Shown here: positions 8,077 through 15,909 of the stretch, in pieces
Numbering within the stretch: position 1 is the first letter of the stretch
How the letters are laid out: each line of letters begins with the position of its first letter
Translations under genes and position numbers: made by a program
IMG/VR virus record: IMGVR_UViG_3300032285_001316
Location: 29,152-93,151 of that record
DNA: 64,000 nucleotides
Reading direction: 5' to 3' (one strand)
Source: a virus
The notes under the pieces: generated by a model
Seen by the model: only the letters and a program-made list of their open reading frames with translations
Database searches by the model: none
Told to the model about the DNA's origin: nothing

Positions 8077-9044
8077 TGGCCAAGTTTAGGGTCGGTAAAA
8101 GCGGAAAGGCCACCACGGTTTCTGGTCAGGCCGCTGTTAGTGATGTAACTAACAAACGAGAGGCGCAGGAAACCGAGCTGAAAGCTAGAGACAACGCGTA
8201 TTCCACCCTAAACGCAGCAAAGCCAAACCTAAAGTCACTGGGTTTTGTGGGCCGTGATGCAGCTAATCCTCAAGGTGGTATGGCATCGCAGTTGACCAAG
8301 CAAATTGGTAAGGCAAGTTCCATCAGCAACAACCCCATGCACGGTCTCGCCATGACACGTATTGGCGATGAGCTAATGACGCGTATTGGTCACGCCGTTG
8401 CAGGTAGTGAGTCGGACGCAGAAGCCCTGGCAACCAGCCACGCACACATTGACAACGCTCGCGCAGATATTGCTGCTCATCAGGCAGCTCACGGAGCAGG
8501 AAACACCAAGGCAGCCCTTGGCTACCTGCACAGGGCGGGGATGCACCTGTCTAGTGCAGTAAACTCAATGCCTGAAGGATCCAAGGAAATCCTCAAGGAC
8601 TCCTGGACTCCTGCACAAAAGACACCGTGGCGAGTTCCCACAACAGAAAAAGACATAACTGGTTCTGGGTCTGTAAAGCAAGAAGCAGCTGATTTTGTTT
8701 CCTTGGCAAATGCCCACAGAGACATCAACAACATTGTTGGCGCATACCACGATCATGTTAAGGACATGACTGGTAGCCTGCCAGAAGGCATGGAGCGTCC
8801 CAAAAAGGTATCGAATACCACCAATCTAGACCTCAGTCGACCAGTAATTGCCACTCCTTTGCGTTCATACGTACATGAGTCAAAGCACCGTGATATTGCC
8901 GCCAAGGGCATGGAAGACGCAATGAAAGAGCGCATTCAGCAGATGGCGGAGGATGCCGTTGCATCCGCATCAGAACTGGGTGGGTCCTCCTCTGCAAAAC
9001 TTGGAGAGCATTTTAACGCTGGCGCAAAACACGGGAGGTCATAG
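8076..9044 (+). CDS. Unknown helical protein ending in EHFNAGxxxGRS
   Basis: 322 residues. Basic N-terminus, then a helical middle with an alpha-hairpin (ATSHAHIDNARADIAAHQAA, GNTKAALGYLHRAGMHLSSA). The last twelve residues read EHFNAGAKHGRS, matching the N-terminal motif of the neighbour at 6577 and, more closely, the start of the protein at 26076 (EHFAAGTDDGRS). No catalytic motif. Probably works with the proteins on both sides. Confidence 0.6.
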   Translation: MAKFRVGKSGKATTVSGQAAVSDVTNKREAQETELKARDNAYSTLNAAKPNLKSLGFVGRDAANPQGGMASQLTKQIGKASSISNNPMHGLAMTRIGDELMTRIGHAVAGSESDAEALATSHAHIDNARADIAAHQAAHGAGNTKAALGYLHRAGMHLSSAVNSMPEGSKEILKDSWTPAQKTPWRVPTTEKDITGSGSVKQEAADFVSLANAHRDINNIVGAYHDHVKDMTGSLPEGMERPKKVSNTTNLDLSRPVIATPLRSYVHESKHRDIAAKGMEDAMKERIQQMAEDAVASASELGGSSSAKLGEHFNAGAKHGRS

Positions 9045-9244
9045 TGTTTGATGGAGATGGTGCAGATACCCTAGAGCTGCAAGCCTGGAAGATCGCACAA
9101 AATCAAATTGAGTACCGTGGGTCAGCCCCCTGTCCTACATGCGGTGTAATCATGAACCCAGTGGAGTTTATGTACAGCAAGGGCCTGTGTGCACCTTGTT
9201 ATGAAAACCGCATGGCAGGACGAGTAAAGCGAAAGCTCGCATAA
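9044..9244 (+). CDS. Small two-CxxC zinc-ribbon-like protein
   Basis: 66 residues from GTG, overlapping the previous TAG by one base. APCPTCG and GLCAPCYENR give two C-x2-C knuckles about twenty residues apart, a treble-clef or zinc-ribbon arrangement; the tail is basic (MAGRVKRKLA). It may bind nucleic acid or a protein. Partner unknown. Confidence 0.65.
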   Translation: MFDGDGADTLELQAWKIAQNQIEYRGSAPCPTCGVIMNPVEFMYSKGLCAPCYENRMAGRVKRKLA

Positions 9245-9582
9245 TGGCCGAGATAGAGGCTGCATACGACATTCACCAGCGTGCACGTCACCTCGCGACG
9301 TTTAGTCAAGATCCCAAAGTAGTCCGTTATGCTAACCTCGCAGCAGACCACGCTGAAAAGGCTAATGGAGCCCACAACACGGGAGACACCGTTGGTGCTA
9401 GCGCTCACTTAGGTGAGGCAGCAAAGTATTTGCAGTCCGCCGCTACCCTTCATACTGGTAAAATGAACCGTGGAGATGTCGCATCCCCAGAGATTTTGGA
9501 CGTGGCGCACCTCGGTAAAGCACAAGAGCTGCACCAGAACTACGTAGACGAAATTAACAAAGGAAAGAACGATGGCCGTTAA
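9244..9582 (+). CDS. Small helical protein, related in pattern to its upstream neighbours
   Basis: 112 residues, start in a TAATG overlap. The helical hairpin YANLAADHAEKANGAHNTGD then GASAHLGEAAKYLQSAATLH repeats the A-x-x-H ... GN/GD ... A-x-x-HL-x-x-A pattern of the 8076 protein. A small helical-bundle domain is likely. Function unknown; an accessory to the two larger proteins upstream is possible. Confidence 0.6.
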   Translation: MAEIEAAYDIHQRARHLATFSQDPKVVRYANLAADHAEKANGAHNTGDTVGASAHLGEAAKYLQSAATLHTGKMNRGDVASPEILDVAHLGKAQELHQNYVDEINKGKNDGR

Positions 9583-9784
9583 CACAAGCCGTTCAATGAA
9601 CGAAAGCCTTGCTGAAGGAGCAACCGACGGTAAGTACCGTAAGGCGCGCCCAGATACTGAGGTCCTCGACATCGCAGGTCACGAAAAGACCATGGACAAC
9701 CGTCAGACACTGCACCCATTTGCAGGTTACGGTTTCTCCACATCTGAAGCTCCTGCAGAAGCACGCGTAAACCCAGGCAAGTAA
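9572..9784 (+). CDS. Unknown small protein
   Basis: 70 residues, overlapping the previous gene by 11 bases with AAAGGA in front. Hydrophilic (GKYRKARPDTEVLDIAGHEK) with a Gly/Pro-containing end. No recognised domain. The stop overlaps the next ATG (TAATG). Confidence 0.5.
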   Translation: MAVNTSRSMNESLAEGATDGKYRKARPDTEVLDIAGHEKTMDNRQTLHPFAGYGFSTSEAPAEARVNPGK

Positions 9785-9936
9785 TGTCTGCCCCAATGCC
9801 GCAGCCTCCTAAACCTGGGTTGCCAGTAAAAAACGCAACGCAGTTTCCCGTATCATCCCCCTCACAGGCCATGGGAGCTGCCAAACAGCGGTTACTTTCG
9901 CACATTCGCACAACCGCCGCGTTGAAAAAACTGTAG
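9784..9936 (+). CDS. Very small Pro-rich basic protein
   Basis: 50 residues, starting in a TAATG overlap. Proline-rich N-terminus (APMPQPPKPGLPVKN) and basic C-terminal helix (KQRLLSHIRTTAALKKL). It is the last gene of the overlapping run; a promoter-like sequence for the next gene starts inside its end. Accepted mainly for the overlap and even codon use. Confidence 0.5.
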   Translation: MSAPMPQPPKPGLPVKNATQFPVSSPSQAMGAAKQRLLSHIRTTAALKKL

Positions 9937-9950
9937 GAACATAGTAGACT
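9922..9950 (+). promoter_or_regulatory. Sigma-70-like promoter for the 9979 gene
   Basis: TTGAAA at 9922-9927, a 17-base spacer and TAGACT at 9945-9950. Both hexamers are close to consensus and the spacing is ideal. The expected start, near 9957, precedes an AGGAG site and ATG at 9979. Confidence 0.6.
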
Positions 9951-9978
9951 AATCCGTAACACTAATTAGGAGCATTAC

Positions 9979-10548
9979 ATGTCGAAGTTGGTCGACCCAA
10001 CGGGTAAGCCACTCATCGGATCCAAAGAGATCGATGGACCAGTTATCCGTTTGCTGCGTTGTTTTGTATGCGAATCGTGGGAAGAGCTGCCCGATTATGA
10101 GGGCCCATCCAACAAGGATTACCTGTTGGAGATTACCCTAGAGAAGCACGTGTTTCCATCGGGGGACCCACACGTAGGAAAGCTGTTCAAAGTACCCGTT
10201 AAGACGTGGGCAAACGCCGAACAGCGCAAAGCAGTCCTAGACAATTTGGGTTCAGGGTCACGTGGTCTGGATGATCTGGACCCAGAGAAGTCGTTTTACG
10301 ACACCAAGATGACGTTTGCCGCAGATGCAATGACGTGTTGGAAGCAGCACAACAGCCCCAAGCAGGATTGCAGCGATTACCAAAAGGATTCCAAGCGCCT
10401 GTTGCCTAACACGGCAAAGGAGCGTGCAGACCTAAACCTGCCCAAGCCAGAGCATCTGGATGGCCCAAAGATTTATACATGCAATTTCTGTCCCGTTCAC
10501 TCAATGGTCCTGCAGCGCAAACGTGCGTTTCTGGGCATGTACGATTAA
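9979..10548 (+). CDS. Conserved unknown protein with Cys pairs (possible zinc binding)
   Basis: 189 residues. LLRCFVCESWEELPDYEG near residues 25-42 and YTCNFCPVHSM near 166-176 provide two C-x2-C pairs; further Cys occur in between (TCWKQH, DCSDY). The paired Cys and the DYEG segment look like a conserved actinophage protein. A structural zinc site is likely; no enzyme motif is seen. Preceded by its own promoter and followed 14 bases later by the next gene. Confidence 0.65.
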   Translation: MSKLVDPTGKPLIGSKEIDGPVIRLLRCFVCESWEELPDYEGPSNKDYLLEITLEKHVFPSGDPHVGKLFKVPVKTWANAEQRKAVLDNLGSGSRGLDDLDPEKSFYDTKMTFAADAMTCWKQHNSPKQDCSDYQKDSKRLLPNTAKERADLNLPKPEHLDGPKIYTCNFCPVHSMVLQRKRAFLGMYD

Positions 10549-10562
10549 TAAGGAAAAACACA

Positions 10563-10868
10563 ATGGAAGACAACAAGGTAGTAGAGACGGTTTACACCGT
10601 TACCATTTTCACCGATGGCACATTTTCGGCAGCACTAGAGCAGCCCGAAGCACCCGTCGAGGTTCAGCGTACCGCAACAGTGTACGATGTCCTGAGCATT
10701 TCGCAGGCACTGGCAAAGGAAATTGAGCACTCACAGCTGACCGACCGCATCATCATGTCGCTGGTTCAGGTACTGCAGGCAATGGCCCCCCAGACACCCG
10801 CAGAGACCGTAAAGGACGCCCTAAAGGAGCGCGGTATTGACCCAGAAAGCACCGCAGCAGCCAACTAA
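10563..10868 (+). CDS. Unknown small acidic protein
   Basis: 101 residues; ATG at 10563 behind AAGGAAA is preferred to upstream in-frame ATGs that lie inside the previous gene. Predicted strands first (VVETVYTVTIFTDGTFSAAL), then helices (VYDVLSISQALAKEIEH). No recognised family. Confidence 0.6.
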   Translation: MEDNKVVETVYTVTIFTDGTFSAALEQPEAPVEVQRTATVYDVLSISQALAKEIEHSQLTDRIIMSLVQVLQAMAPQTPAETVKDALKERGIDPESTAAAN

Positions 10869-10877
10869 ACTGGGTAT

Positions 10878-11762
10878 ATGAGTTATTTTGGCGAAGAACC
10901 CACGAGTTATTTCAGTGCACCCGCAAACACACTAGATCCAAAACTGTTTGAGGGACGCACACTGCGTTCGTGGGCACGCCAAGGAATCCTGTCATTACTG
11001 ATGGATTTCCTAAACCTGCACTACCGTCACCCAGAGCTGTGGGCACAGCCCTGGTTGGCGGGGTCAGGTGTCTCATACCAATGGAGCGCCGCCAGAGAGC
11101 CAGGAGACCTGGATTGTTTGGTAGGCGTTGATTTCGTTCAGTTCCGTAAGGCAAACCCAGAGTTTGCAGGATTGCTGGACAAAGAAATCGCCGCAATGCT
11201 AAACGAAGAGTTCCACGAAAACCTTCAGTTGCAGACAAGTAACTGGAACGGTTACGAGCTGACGTTTTATGTTAATCCTTCAGCCACAGACATCAGGGCA
11301 ATTAAGCCATACGCAGCGTACAACCTGAAGCACGATGACTGGACAGTAAGCCCAGACCCAAATGCACACCCAGTAGAAAACGCTGAATGGGACCGCATCG
11401 TTCAGAGTGACGCAGAAGCAGCCAATCAGTTCCACACGCAGTTTACAGGAGCATTACAGGACATTCAGGGGTCTAGGAACAGCCCCATGCAGCGTAATGC
11501 GGAAAATAAGCTGACAATGATTGCCGCCAGTGCCAATGCGTTGTACAACATGATTCATGAGAATCGTTCAATGGCGTTTTCCGCAACAGGTGAGGGGTAC
11601 AACGATTTCCACAACTACCGTTGGCAGGCAGGAAAGCGTTACGGAACCATCCAAAAGCTGCGTGGTATCCGCGAATACATGAAGAATAACCTGTCCTACG
11701 GCGTAGAGATGCCTGATGCGGACACAATGATTCGTCGTGCAGCGACGTATAGGAACATTTAG
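10878..11762 (+). CDS. Nucleotidyltransferase-like protein
   Basis: 294 residues. The segment WLAGSGVSYQWS (G62-S63) followed by REPGDLDCLVGVD (D77, D79) matches the GS-x(n)-D-x-D signature of the polymerase-beta-type nucleotidyltransferases, and ELTFYVNP (about 127-134) could supply the third acidic strand. The C-terminal half is helical. Such enzymes transfer a nucleotide to a protein, RNA or small molecule; the substrate is not evident. It overlaps the next gene by one base. Confidence 0.6.
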   Translation: MSYFGEEPTSYFSAPANTLDPKLFEGRTLRSWARQGILSLLMDFLNLHYRHPELWAQPWLAGSGVSYQWSAAREPGDLDCLVGVDFVQFRKANPEFAGLLDKEIAAMLNEEFHENLQLQTSNWNGYELTFYVNPSATDIRAIKPYAAYNLKHDDWTVSPDPNAHPVENAEWDRIVQSDAEAANQFHTQFTGALQDIQGSRNSPMQRNAENKLTMIAASANALYNMIHENRSMAFSATGEGYNDFHNYRWQAGKRYGTIQKLRGIREYMKNNLSYGVEMPDADTMIRRAATYRNI

Positions 11763-11872
11763 TGTCCATTACCGACTACTGTCATTGGTGCGGACACGAA
11801 TTACTGAAGGGTATCTGCACCGAGGATTATTGCAAGTGTGATTGCAATGGAGCTGACGACGAGGATTATTAA
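11762..11872 (+). CDS. Tiny Cys-rich protein
   Basis: 36 residues from GTG, overlapping the previous stop by one base. Cys7-x2-Cys10 (YCHWCGHE), then Cys19, Cys24, Cys26 and Cys28, and an acidic tail. A miniature zinc-binding protein of the kind common in actinophages. Two bases separate it from the next GTG. Confidence 0.6.
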   Translation: MSITDYCHWCGHELLKGICTEDYCKCDCNGADDEDY

Positions 11873-11874
11873 TA

Positions 11875-12363
11875 GTGCATGTACTGGTGGATTTAGATGG
11901 TGTACTGCGAGGCGGTGACAAAGATCAACCGATTTCGCAAGGAATTATTATGGTTGGATCGCTGAGTGCGTGGAACCAAATCACGCTGATGTCGCCGTTA
12001 AACGCGAAGCAGACACAACAGTGGTTGGATGTAAATAAGATTGTTGAGTTCGACCGTATTATCGACAGTTCAGTAGGACTGGTTGATGAGTCGTTGGCAG
12101 AACGTCAGATTAGGTTTGCACGTTCCGTTGGTCCTGTAGACCTGTTTATTACCAACAGCCCCACGAGCTGGGCATTTGCGTTCAATCAGGGAATTGCATG
12201 CGTGATGTTTGGAGTCCCCTCCTACACACGCCCAGAGTTTAGGCCAGATGCGCCCCGCAGAGTACGCGCATGGAGCGATATTGAGCAGGCCATTGAGGAG
12301 CAAAATGCGTTAAGGACGCAAGATGCCCGCCTGACACGAACAGAGGGGCTGATGTTCGAGTGA
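11875..12363 (+). CDS. HAD-like hydrolase
   Basis: 162 residues from GTG. HVLVDLDGVL at the N-terminus is HAD motif I (Asp6, Asp8). Later motifs are less clear: SPLNAKQTQQW may hold motif II, and VDLFITNSPTSWAFAFNQG lies in the motif IV region. HAD enzymes are mostly phosphatases. Neighbours are a nucleotidyltransferase-like and a TGT-like gene, so a nucleotide-related role is possible. It overlaps the next gene by 4 bases. Confidence 0.6.
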   Translation: MHVLVDLDGVLRGGDKDQPISQGIIMVGSLSAWNQITLMSPLNAKQTQQWLDVNKIVEFDRIIDSSVGLVDESLAERQIRFARSVGPVDLFITNSPTSWAFAFNQGIACVMFGVPSYTRPEFRPDAPRRVRAWSDIEQAIEEQNALRTQDARLTRTEGLMFE

Positions 12364-13847
12364 CCGACGTTATATTTGGTGGCGTAGAGATTCCGTCAAA
12401 CCGCACATTACTAGAAGCCAGTGGAGTAACCAATGTGTTGCTGAATTATTGGGGACTTAGACGAAGAGGATTACCCAAGACAAAACCATACCTCATTGGG
12501 GAGCATTTTTACCCAGAGATGAAGGTATGGGTTGATAGTGGAGCAACACAGGCAGACAAAGCAAACCTGTCAGCACGTGAGCTGGAAGAATACGCAGCAG
12601 ATTACGAAGAGTTCATTGCCCTGAATTATGACCGCATTGAGGGGTTCACAGAGTTTGATTCCCAAGTACTGGGGTTGCCAGCCATCGTGCAGAACCGTGC
12701 AGTATATGAAAACGACCCAAAACTGTGGGTTGTCTGGCACGAAGGGTACAACGTAGCGTTATTGGAGCAGTGGGCCCAGGAATGGCAGAACATCGCCATT
12801 CCAGGCAGCGCAATCGACACGGTTACAACACTGGCCGCCATAGTCCGTAGGATTAAAGGAGCGTACGACGTACAGTTCCATGGATTGGCCGCAGCAAAAC
12901 CAGATAACCTGAGATCAATACCGTTTGATACGGTGAGCACATTGTCGTGGTTGTCGCCAATGCGGCGAGGAGAGACAATCGTGTGGGACGGAAGTAAATT
13001 GGTCCGTTACCCAAAAAAAATGAAAGCCCAGGCACGATTGAGGTACAAAACAGTCGTGGAGAAAGCTGGGCTAGATTTCAGAAAGTTCGTCGACGATGAC
13101 ACAAAAGAAGCCACAAAAGTCGCAATTTGGTCCTACATACAGTTAGAGAAGTCCATGTTAAACAACCAAAAGGGCCCAAAAAAGCCCGTAGTATCTGATA
13201 ATAGTGATGACACCCTATACACAGGTTTGATGGAAACTGGTATAGGGGGTTCTAATAACAGTGTGTCCGAAATGCGGAAACCTGAAACCACAGAAATCAT
13301 CCAAAGAGACCCTCAAGAGATAGTTTCCATGCCTGTTTTTGGGTATGAAATGAAGACAGTTGTCGAGACAGAAGACGGTCGCGATATCCTGAAGGATGTC
13401 CCAGTTGTGCAGAGCAATTCGGGCAGTTTACGACAGTGCGATACGTGTTTTGTATCCTCAAATTGCCCCGCATTCAAGCCGTCAAATACGTGTGCGTTTA
13501 GTTTGCCAGTAGAGGTAAAGACAAAGGACCAATTAAAGGCGTTGTTGACCACGATCGTTGAAATGCAGGGCCAAAGAGTGGCATTCATGCGTTTTCAGGA
13601 AGAGCTAAACGGTGGATACGCTGACCCAAATGTGTCACAGGAAATCGATCGTTTGTTCAAGTTGGTGGGTAACATGAAGGACCTAGAGACCAACAAAGAG
13701 TTCGTTCAGATTACTGCCTCAAGGGAGACATCTGGAGGAGTCCTTAGTGCCATTTTTGGTGATAAAGCATCCGCTCTAAAGGAGATGCAGAAGCCCCTGG
13801 ACGAGGAGCAAACCACCATCATCATTAACAACAGCCTAGAGAAGTAG
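12360..13847 (+). CDS. TGT/DpdA-like TIM-barrel protein with C-terminal Cys domain
   Basis: 495 residues from GTG. Residues about 1-210 follow the order of the tRNA-guanine transglycosylase-like phage family that includes DpdA: VWVDSGA (57-62, catalytic Asp candidate), EEYAADYEEF, TEFDSQVLG, VVWHEGYN, NIAIPGS, VQFHGLA (172-177) and FDTVSTLSW (189-197, second Asp candidate). DpdA enzymes insert 7-deazaguanine bases into DNA. The C-terminal part has CDTCFVSSNCPAF then C378 (Cys360, 363, 369, 378) and a helical region; this resembles a separate conserved actinophage module. No preQ0 synthesis genes lie in the window. The base-exchange activity is inference. Confidence 0.5.
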   Translation: MTDVIFGGVEIPSNRTLLEASGVTNVLLNYWGLRRRGLPKTKPYLIGEHFYPEMKVWVDSGATQADKANLSARELEEYAADYEEFIALNYDRIEGFTEFDSQVLGLPAIVQNRAVYENDPKLWVVWHEGYNVALLEQWAQEWQNIAIPGSAIDTVTTLAAIVRRIKGAYDVQFHGLAAAKPDNLRSIPFDTVSTLSWLSPMRRGETIVWDGSKLVRYPKKMKAQARLRYKTVVEKAGLDFRKFVDDDTKEATKVAIWSYIQLEKSMLNNQKGPKKPVVSDNSDDTLYTGLMETGIGGSNNSVSEMRKPETTEIIQRDPQEIVSMPVFGYEMKTVVETEDGRDILKDVPVVQSNSGSLRQCDTCFVSSNCPAFKPSNTCAFSLPVEVKTKDQLKALLTTIVEMQGQRVAFMRFQEELNGGYADPNVSQEIDRLFKLVGNMKDLETNKEFVQITASRETSGGVLSAIFGDKASALKEMQKPLDEEQTTIIINNSLEK

Positions 13848-13955
13848 TATCTGATAGGAGCACGCGTGTAGGCATGGAACGTGTGTCCCCCGCAAATCGC
13901 GCCCAACACAAACAAATGCCCCCCACCATAAAGTGAGGGGCATTTGCTATTGGTG
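13848..13955. terminator. Bidirectional terminator between convergent gene blocks
   Basis: CAAATGCCCC (13913-13922) pairs perfectly with GGGGCATTTG (13937-13946). On the minus strand the stem is followed by TTTGTGTT, so it best terminates leftward transcription; it also sits at the end of the rightward block. The remaining bases on either side show no gene. Confidence 0.8.
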
Positions 13956-14231
13956 CTAGTGCGTATAGTTAATTGGCTCGAGAGGTATGTGGAACTCTCG
14001 GCGGTAATCTGCTCGCTCTGGAGCGGTCGCTCCACCCCAGATACCGTCGCGCTCATGACGTATTCCATGATCGAAACAGTTGAGCTTCTCAGAACATCCC
14101 GCACATATCTGCTTGGCTAGGACTACGCTCTCAATGTGAGAGTCGCTTCCATTAGGAAAGAAGATATCGGGAGTGTCTACTTTGGTACATGCTGCTTGGT
14201 CGTAATCGATGTTGATGCTGTATTGCGTCAT
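13956..14231 (-). CDS. WhiB-like iron-sulfur regulator no. 2
   Basis: 91 residues. Cys15, then TPDIFFP, Cys43-x2-Cys46-x5-Cys52 and GIWGG with a short basic region (TAPERADYRREF). This is the canonical Wbl spacing, unlike no. 1. Wbl proteins bind 4Fe-4S clusters and alter transcription through the principal sigma factor. It overlaps the upstream HicA-like gene by 4 bases and is the last gene of the minus block before the terminator. Confidence 0.9.
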   Translation of the reverse strand: MTQYSINIDYDQAACTKVDTPDIFFPNGSDSHIESVVLAKQICAGCSEKLNCFDHGIRHERDGIWGGATAPERADYRREFHIPLEPINYTH

Positions 14232-14461
14232 CGCTTCTTCCTTGTCTGCTTGTGCTTGATCTCGATAAAGCCATTCATGCGTAGATCCTTTCTGATCTTC
14301 ATCACTACGCGCCAGTCACTAGGTGAGCTGGAAGAGTAGAACAACCCTCCATTAGGATTGGTCCACTTGAGGTGAGAGTTTTTAGTGATGGTCACTAGCC
14401 ACCCTTGCCTCTCGGCATCCTTGATTAGTTCGTTGACATCTTTGTTAGTTGTGAGTCCCAC
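14228..14461 (-). CDS. HicA-like small protein
   Basis: 77 residues if started at the GTG at 14461, which has AAGGAG at good spacing; an ATG at 14485 lacks a ribosome site. VNELIKDAERQGWLVTITKNSHLKWTNP, quoted in parts as ELIKDAERQGW and KNSHLKW, then SSPSDWRVVMKIRKDLR matches the small double-stranded-RNA-binding-like fold of HicA toxins, with the His in NSHLKW as the likely key residue. No HicB antitoxin is adjacent; phages often carry solitary copies. It overlaps the upstream regulator gene. Confidence 0.55.
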   Translation of the reverse strand: MGLTTNKDVNELIKDAERQGWLVTITKNSHLKWTNPNGGLFYSSSSPSDWRVVMKIRKDLRMNGFIEIKHKQTRKKR

Positions 14462-14709
14462 AGATTCTCCTTTTGTTGTTCCCAATCAAACATTACCTCA
14501 TACGTCTGACGTATAAGCTCACTGGTCGGCATACCAAGAGCAGAGGCAATAACCTCAACCATTTCTGATGAGGCGTCTTTCTGTCCACGTTCAACTTCGC
14601 TTAGATAGCTTAATGCGATGAACGCCTTCTTGCATACATCTCGCAAACCAAGCCCTTGCTTTAGTCGTTCGGTCCGCATGACATACCCAAGTGCTGTTTT
14701 AAATAACAT
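14425..14709 (-). CDS. XRE-family regulator resembling ClgR
   Basis: 94 residues, start chosen at 14709 behind GGACGG. GLGLRDVCKKAFIALSYLSE with VERGQKDASSEMVEVIASAL and GMPTSELI follows the ClgR-type pattern (TLRDVS ... SLGYLSEVERGQKEASSELL ... LGVPLSELL) almost residue for residue. In actinobacteria ClgR activates clp protease and stress genes by a Cro/C1-type helix-turn-helix. The phage copy may redirect proteolysis or control the minus-strand block. It lies in a cluster with two Wbl genes. Confidence 0.8.
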   Translation of the reverse strand: MLFKTALGYVMRTERLKQGLGLRDVCKKAFIALSYLSEVERGQKDASSEMVEVIASALGMPTSELIRQTYEVMFDWEQQKENLWDSQLTKMSTN

Positions 14710-14711
14710 TG

Positions 14712-14993
14712 TTACCGTCCTTCGTACTGCCACATGACTGCGTTGCACAGTGAGTGCACTGCGCCCTCAGTCATGCCTGTATCGTGATTGTGCTGTAGGT
14801 GTACGGGGTACTTAAGGAACTGAGGAGGAAATAAGTTCCAATTGACTTCCTTGTTACGTACTTCCTCTGAAGGAGACCAGTTAAGCGCTTTGCCACAGTA
14901 GTAGCACTTACCTTCTTGTAGCTTGACGTACTCTTCACGTACTTCCTTGCGTTCAAGTGTGGTTAGCTCCTCATAGTTAACAGGTAGTTCCAT
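14712..14993 (-). CDS. HNH-type nuclease
   Basis: 93 residues behind AAAGGAG. KCYYCGKAL gives the first Cys pair; VHLQHNHDTGMTEGAVHSLC carries the HNH-like H-x-x-HD-x-x-TG and a final Cys-Asn, the pattern of Endo VII/HNH-family phage nucleases. Single-domain HNH proteins cut DNA and are often linked to homing or packaging. It lies 2 bases upstream of the ClgR-like gene. Confidence 0.75.
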   Translation of the reverse strand: MELPVNYEELTTLERKEVREEYVKLQEGKCYYCGKALNWSPSEEVRNKEVNWNLFPPQFLKYPVHLQHNHDTGMTEGAVHSLCNAVMWQYEGR

Positions 14994-15004
14994 TGTTTGC
15001 TCCT

Positions 15005-15478
15005 TTACACAGGCCAGATATATTCGTAGTCAGTTGGTTGGTAGCCTGGATCTTCAGCCCAACCGAACTGTGAGTACCACTCGTAGTCCTTAACAAGTAG
15101 CGCCTTGCGGTGAGTACTTGCGATGCTCTCGTAGTCAGGACCAGTCATCCACAGTGGGGCAACGTCTACAAAGGTATCGTGAGACGCCTGAATAGTTGCT
15201 GTTGCCTTTTCACCGATGGTTGACTTGAAGCCACGTCGCTTCCACTCCTCCACCATCGTGACGATGTAGTTGTAAAGGACGAGCTCGTGACCGCGCCACA
15301 TCTTAGCTGCGGGATGGTTGTACCAGCCCTTGGGTTCACGGTGATTACCTTGTGGGTCAAGCTTGAGGTTGGTCATAAGTATCTGCCAGCCCTCAAGTGC
15401 TTGCTTGTTAAGGCGTTTGTTGTCTAGTACTTTAGCGATGTCCGCGAAGGAACTCGTCAAAGGAACGAACGTCTGCAT
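15005..15478 (-). CDS. MSMEG_6728/pyrimidine-dimer glycosylase-like protein
   Basis: 157 residues. MQTFVPLTSSFADIAKVLDN, KRLNKQALEGWQIL and GWYNHPAAKMWRGHELVLYN follow the actinobacterial MSMEG_6728 family (MQTFLP ... LD-x-KRL-x-KQ ... W-x-x-HPA-x-x-MW-x-G-x-E), annotated as related to pyrimidine-dimer DNA glycosylases. A DNA-repair role is therefore plausible, but unproven for this family. The N-terminus is overlapped by a short membrane-protein frame (15432-15587). Confidence 0.7.
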   Translation of the reverse strand: MQTFVPLTSSFADIAKVLDNKRLNKQALEGWQILMTNLKLDPQGNHREPKGWYNHPAAKMWRGHELVLYNYIVTMVEEWKRRGFKSTIGEKATATIQASHDTFVDVAPLWMTGPDYESIASTHRKALLVKDYEWYSQFGWAEDPGYQPTDYEYIWPV

Positions 15479-15587
15479 ATTTTCTCACTTCCCTTTCTTC
15501 CAATAGTCCACGTACACTGACGCAGATTCCAAATACACAAAAGGACATAAGCCCGATGCTTACTGCGGTAAAGATGTCCTCAATCAT
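15432..15587 (-). CDS. Small single-span membrane protein
   Basis: 51 residues. The ATG overlaps the upstream gene's TAA (TAATG). Residues about 5-28 (IFTAVSIGLMSFCVFGICVS) form one membrane span, followed by a charged tail. It overlaps the next gene by 47 bases, which lowers confidence, but the start overlap and the clean hydrophobic span support it. Confidence 0.45.
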   Translation of the reverse strand: MIEDIFTAVSIGLMSFCVFGICVSVRGLLEEREVRKYADVRSFDEFLRGHR

Positions 15588-15706
15588 TAATCGTCTCCAA
15601 ACATCTCAAAAGACTTCTCTTGATAGTCGTCATACATCTCGTCACAGTAACAGGGCGAGAATCCGCAGGTAGAACAAGGCTCGTCCTGTTCCTCTTCCTC
15701 AATCAT
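15587..15706 (-). CDS. Tiny acidic Cys-rich protein
   Basis: 39 residues behind AAAGGAG. PCSTCGFSPCYCDEM supplies C-x2-C and C-x-C; the rest is strongly acidic. Probably a small metal-binding protein. TAATG overlap with the following membrane-protein gene. Confidence 0.6.
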   Translation of the reverse strand: MIEEEEQDEPCSTCGFSPCYCDEMYDDYQEKSFEMFGDD

Positions 15707-15717
15707 TGTTTTCTCCT

Positions 15718-15909
15718 TTATTCGTGGCTAATGCCGTGTTCTTGATCGATCTCAGTGTGGATGTCCCGCCTCAATCGGGGCAAGATCCATTTTTTAAATA
15801 CTACGTTGTACAGCAGGGCAATAACAATACCGTCAAAGATAACTGTCCAAAATAGTTCAGCGATGATGTGATTGGGGTCAGTGGCTATGTCCCACCATGT
15901 CTCAGTCAT
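15718..15909 (-). CDS. Small membrane protein
   Basis: 63 residues behind AAAGGAG. A hydrophobic helix at about 15-38 (IIAELFWTVIFDGIVIALLY) is followed by a basic, then acidic cytoplasmic tail. One span predicted. Function unknown; not near the lysis gene. Confidence 0.65.
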   Translation of the reverse strand: MTETWWDIATDPNHIIAELFWTVIFDGIVIALLYNVVFKKWILPRLRRDIHTEIDQEHGISHE

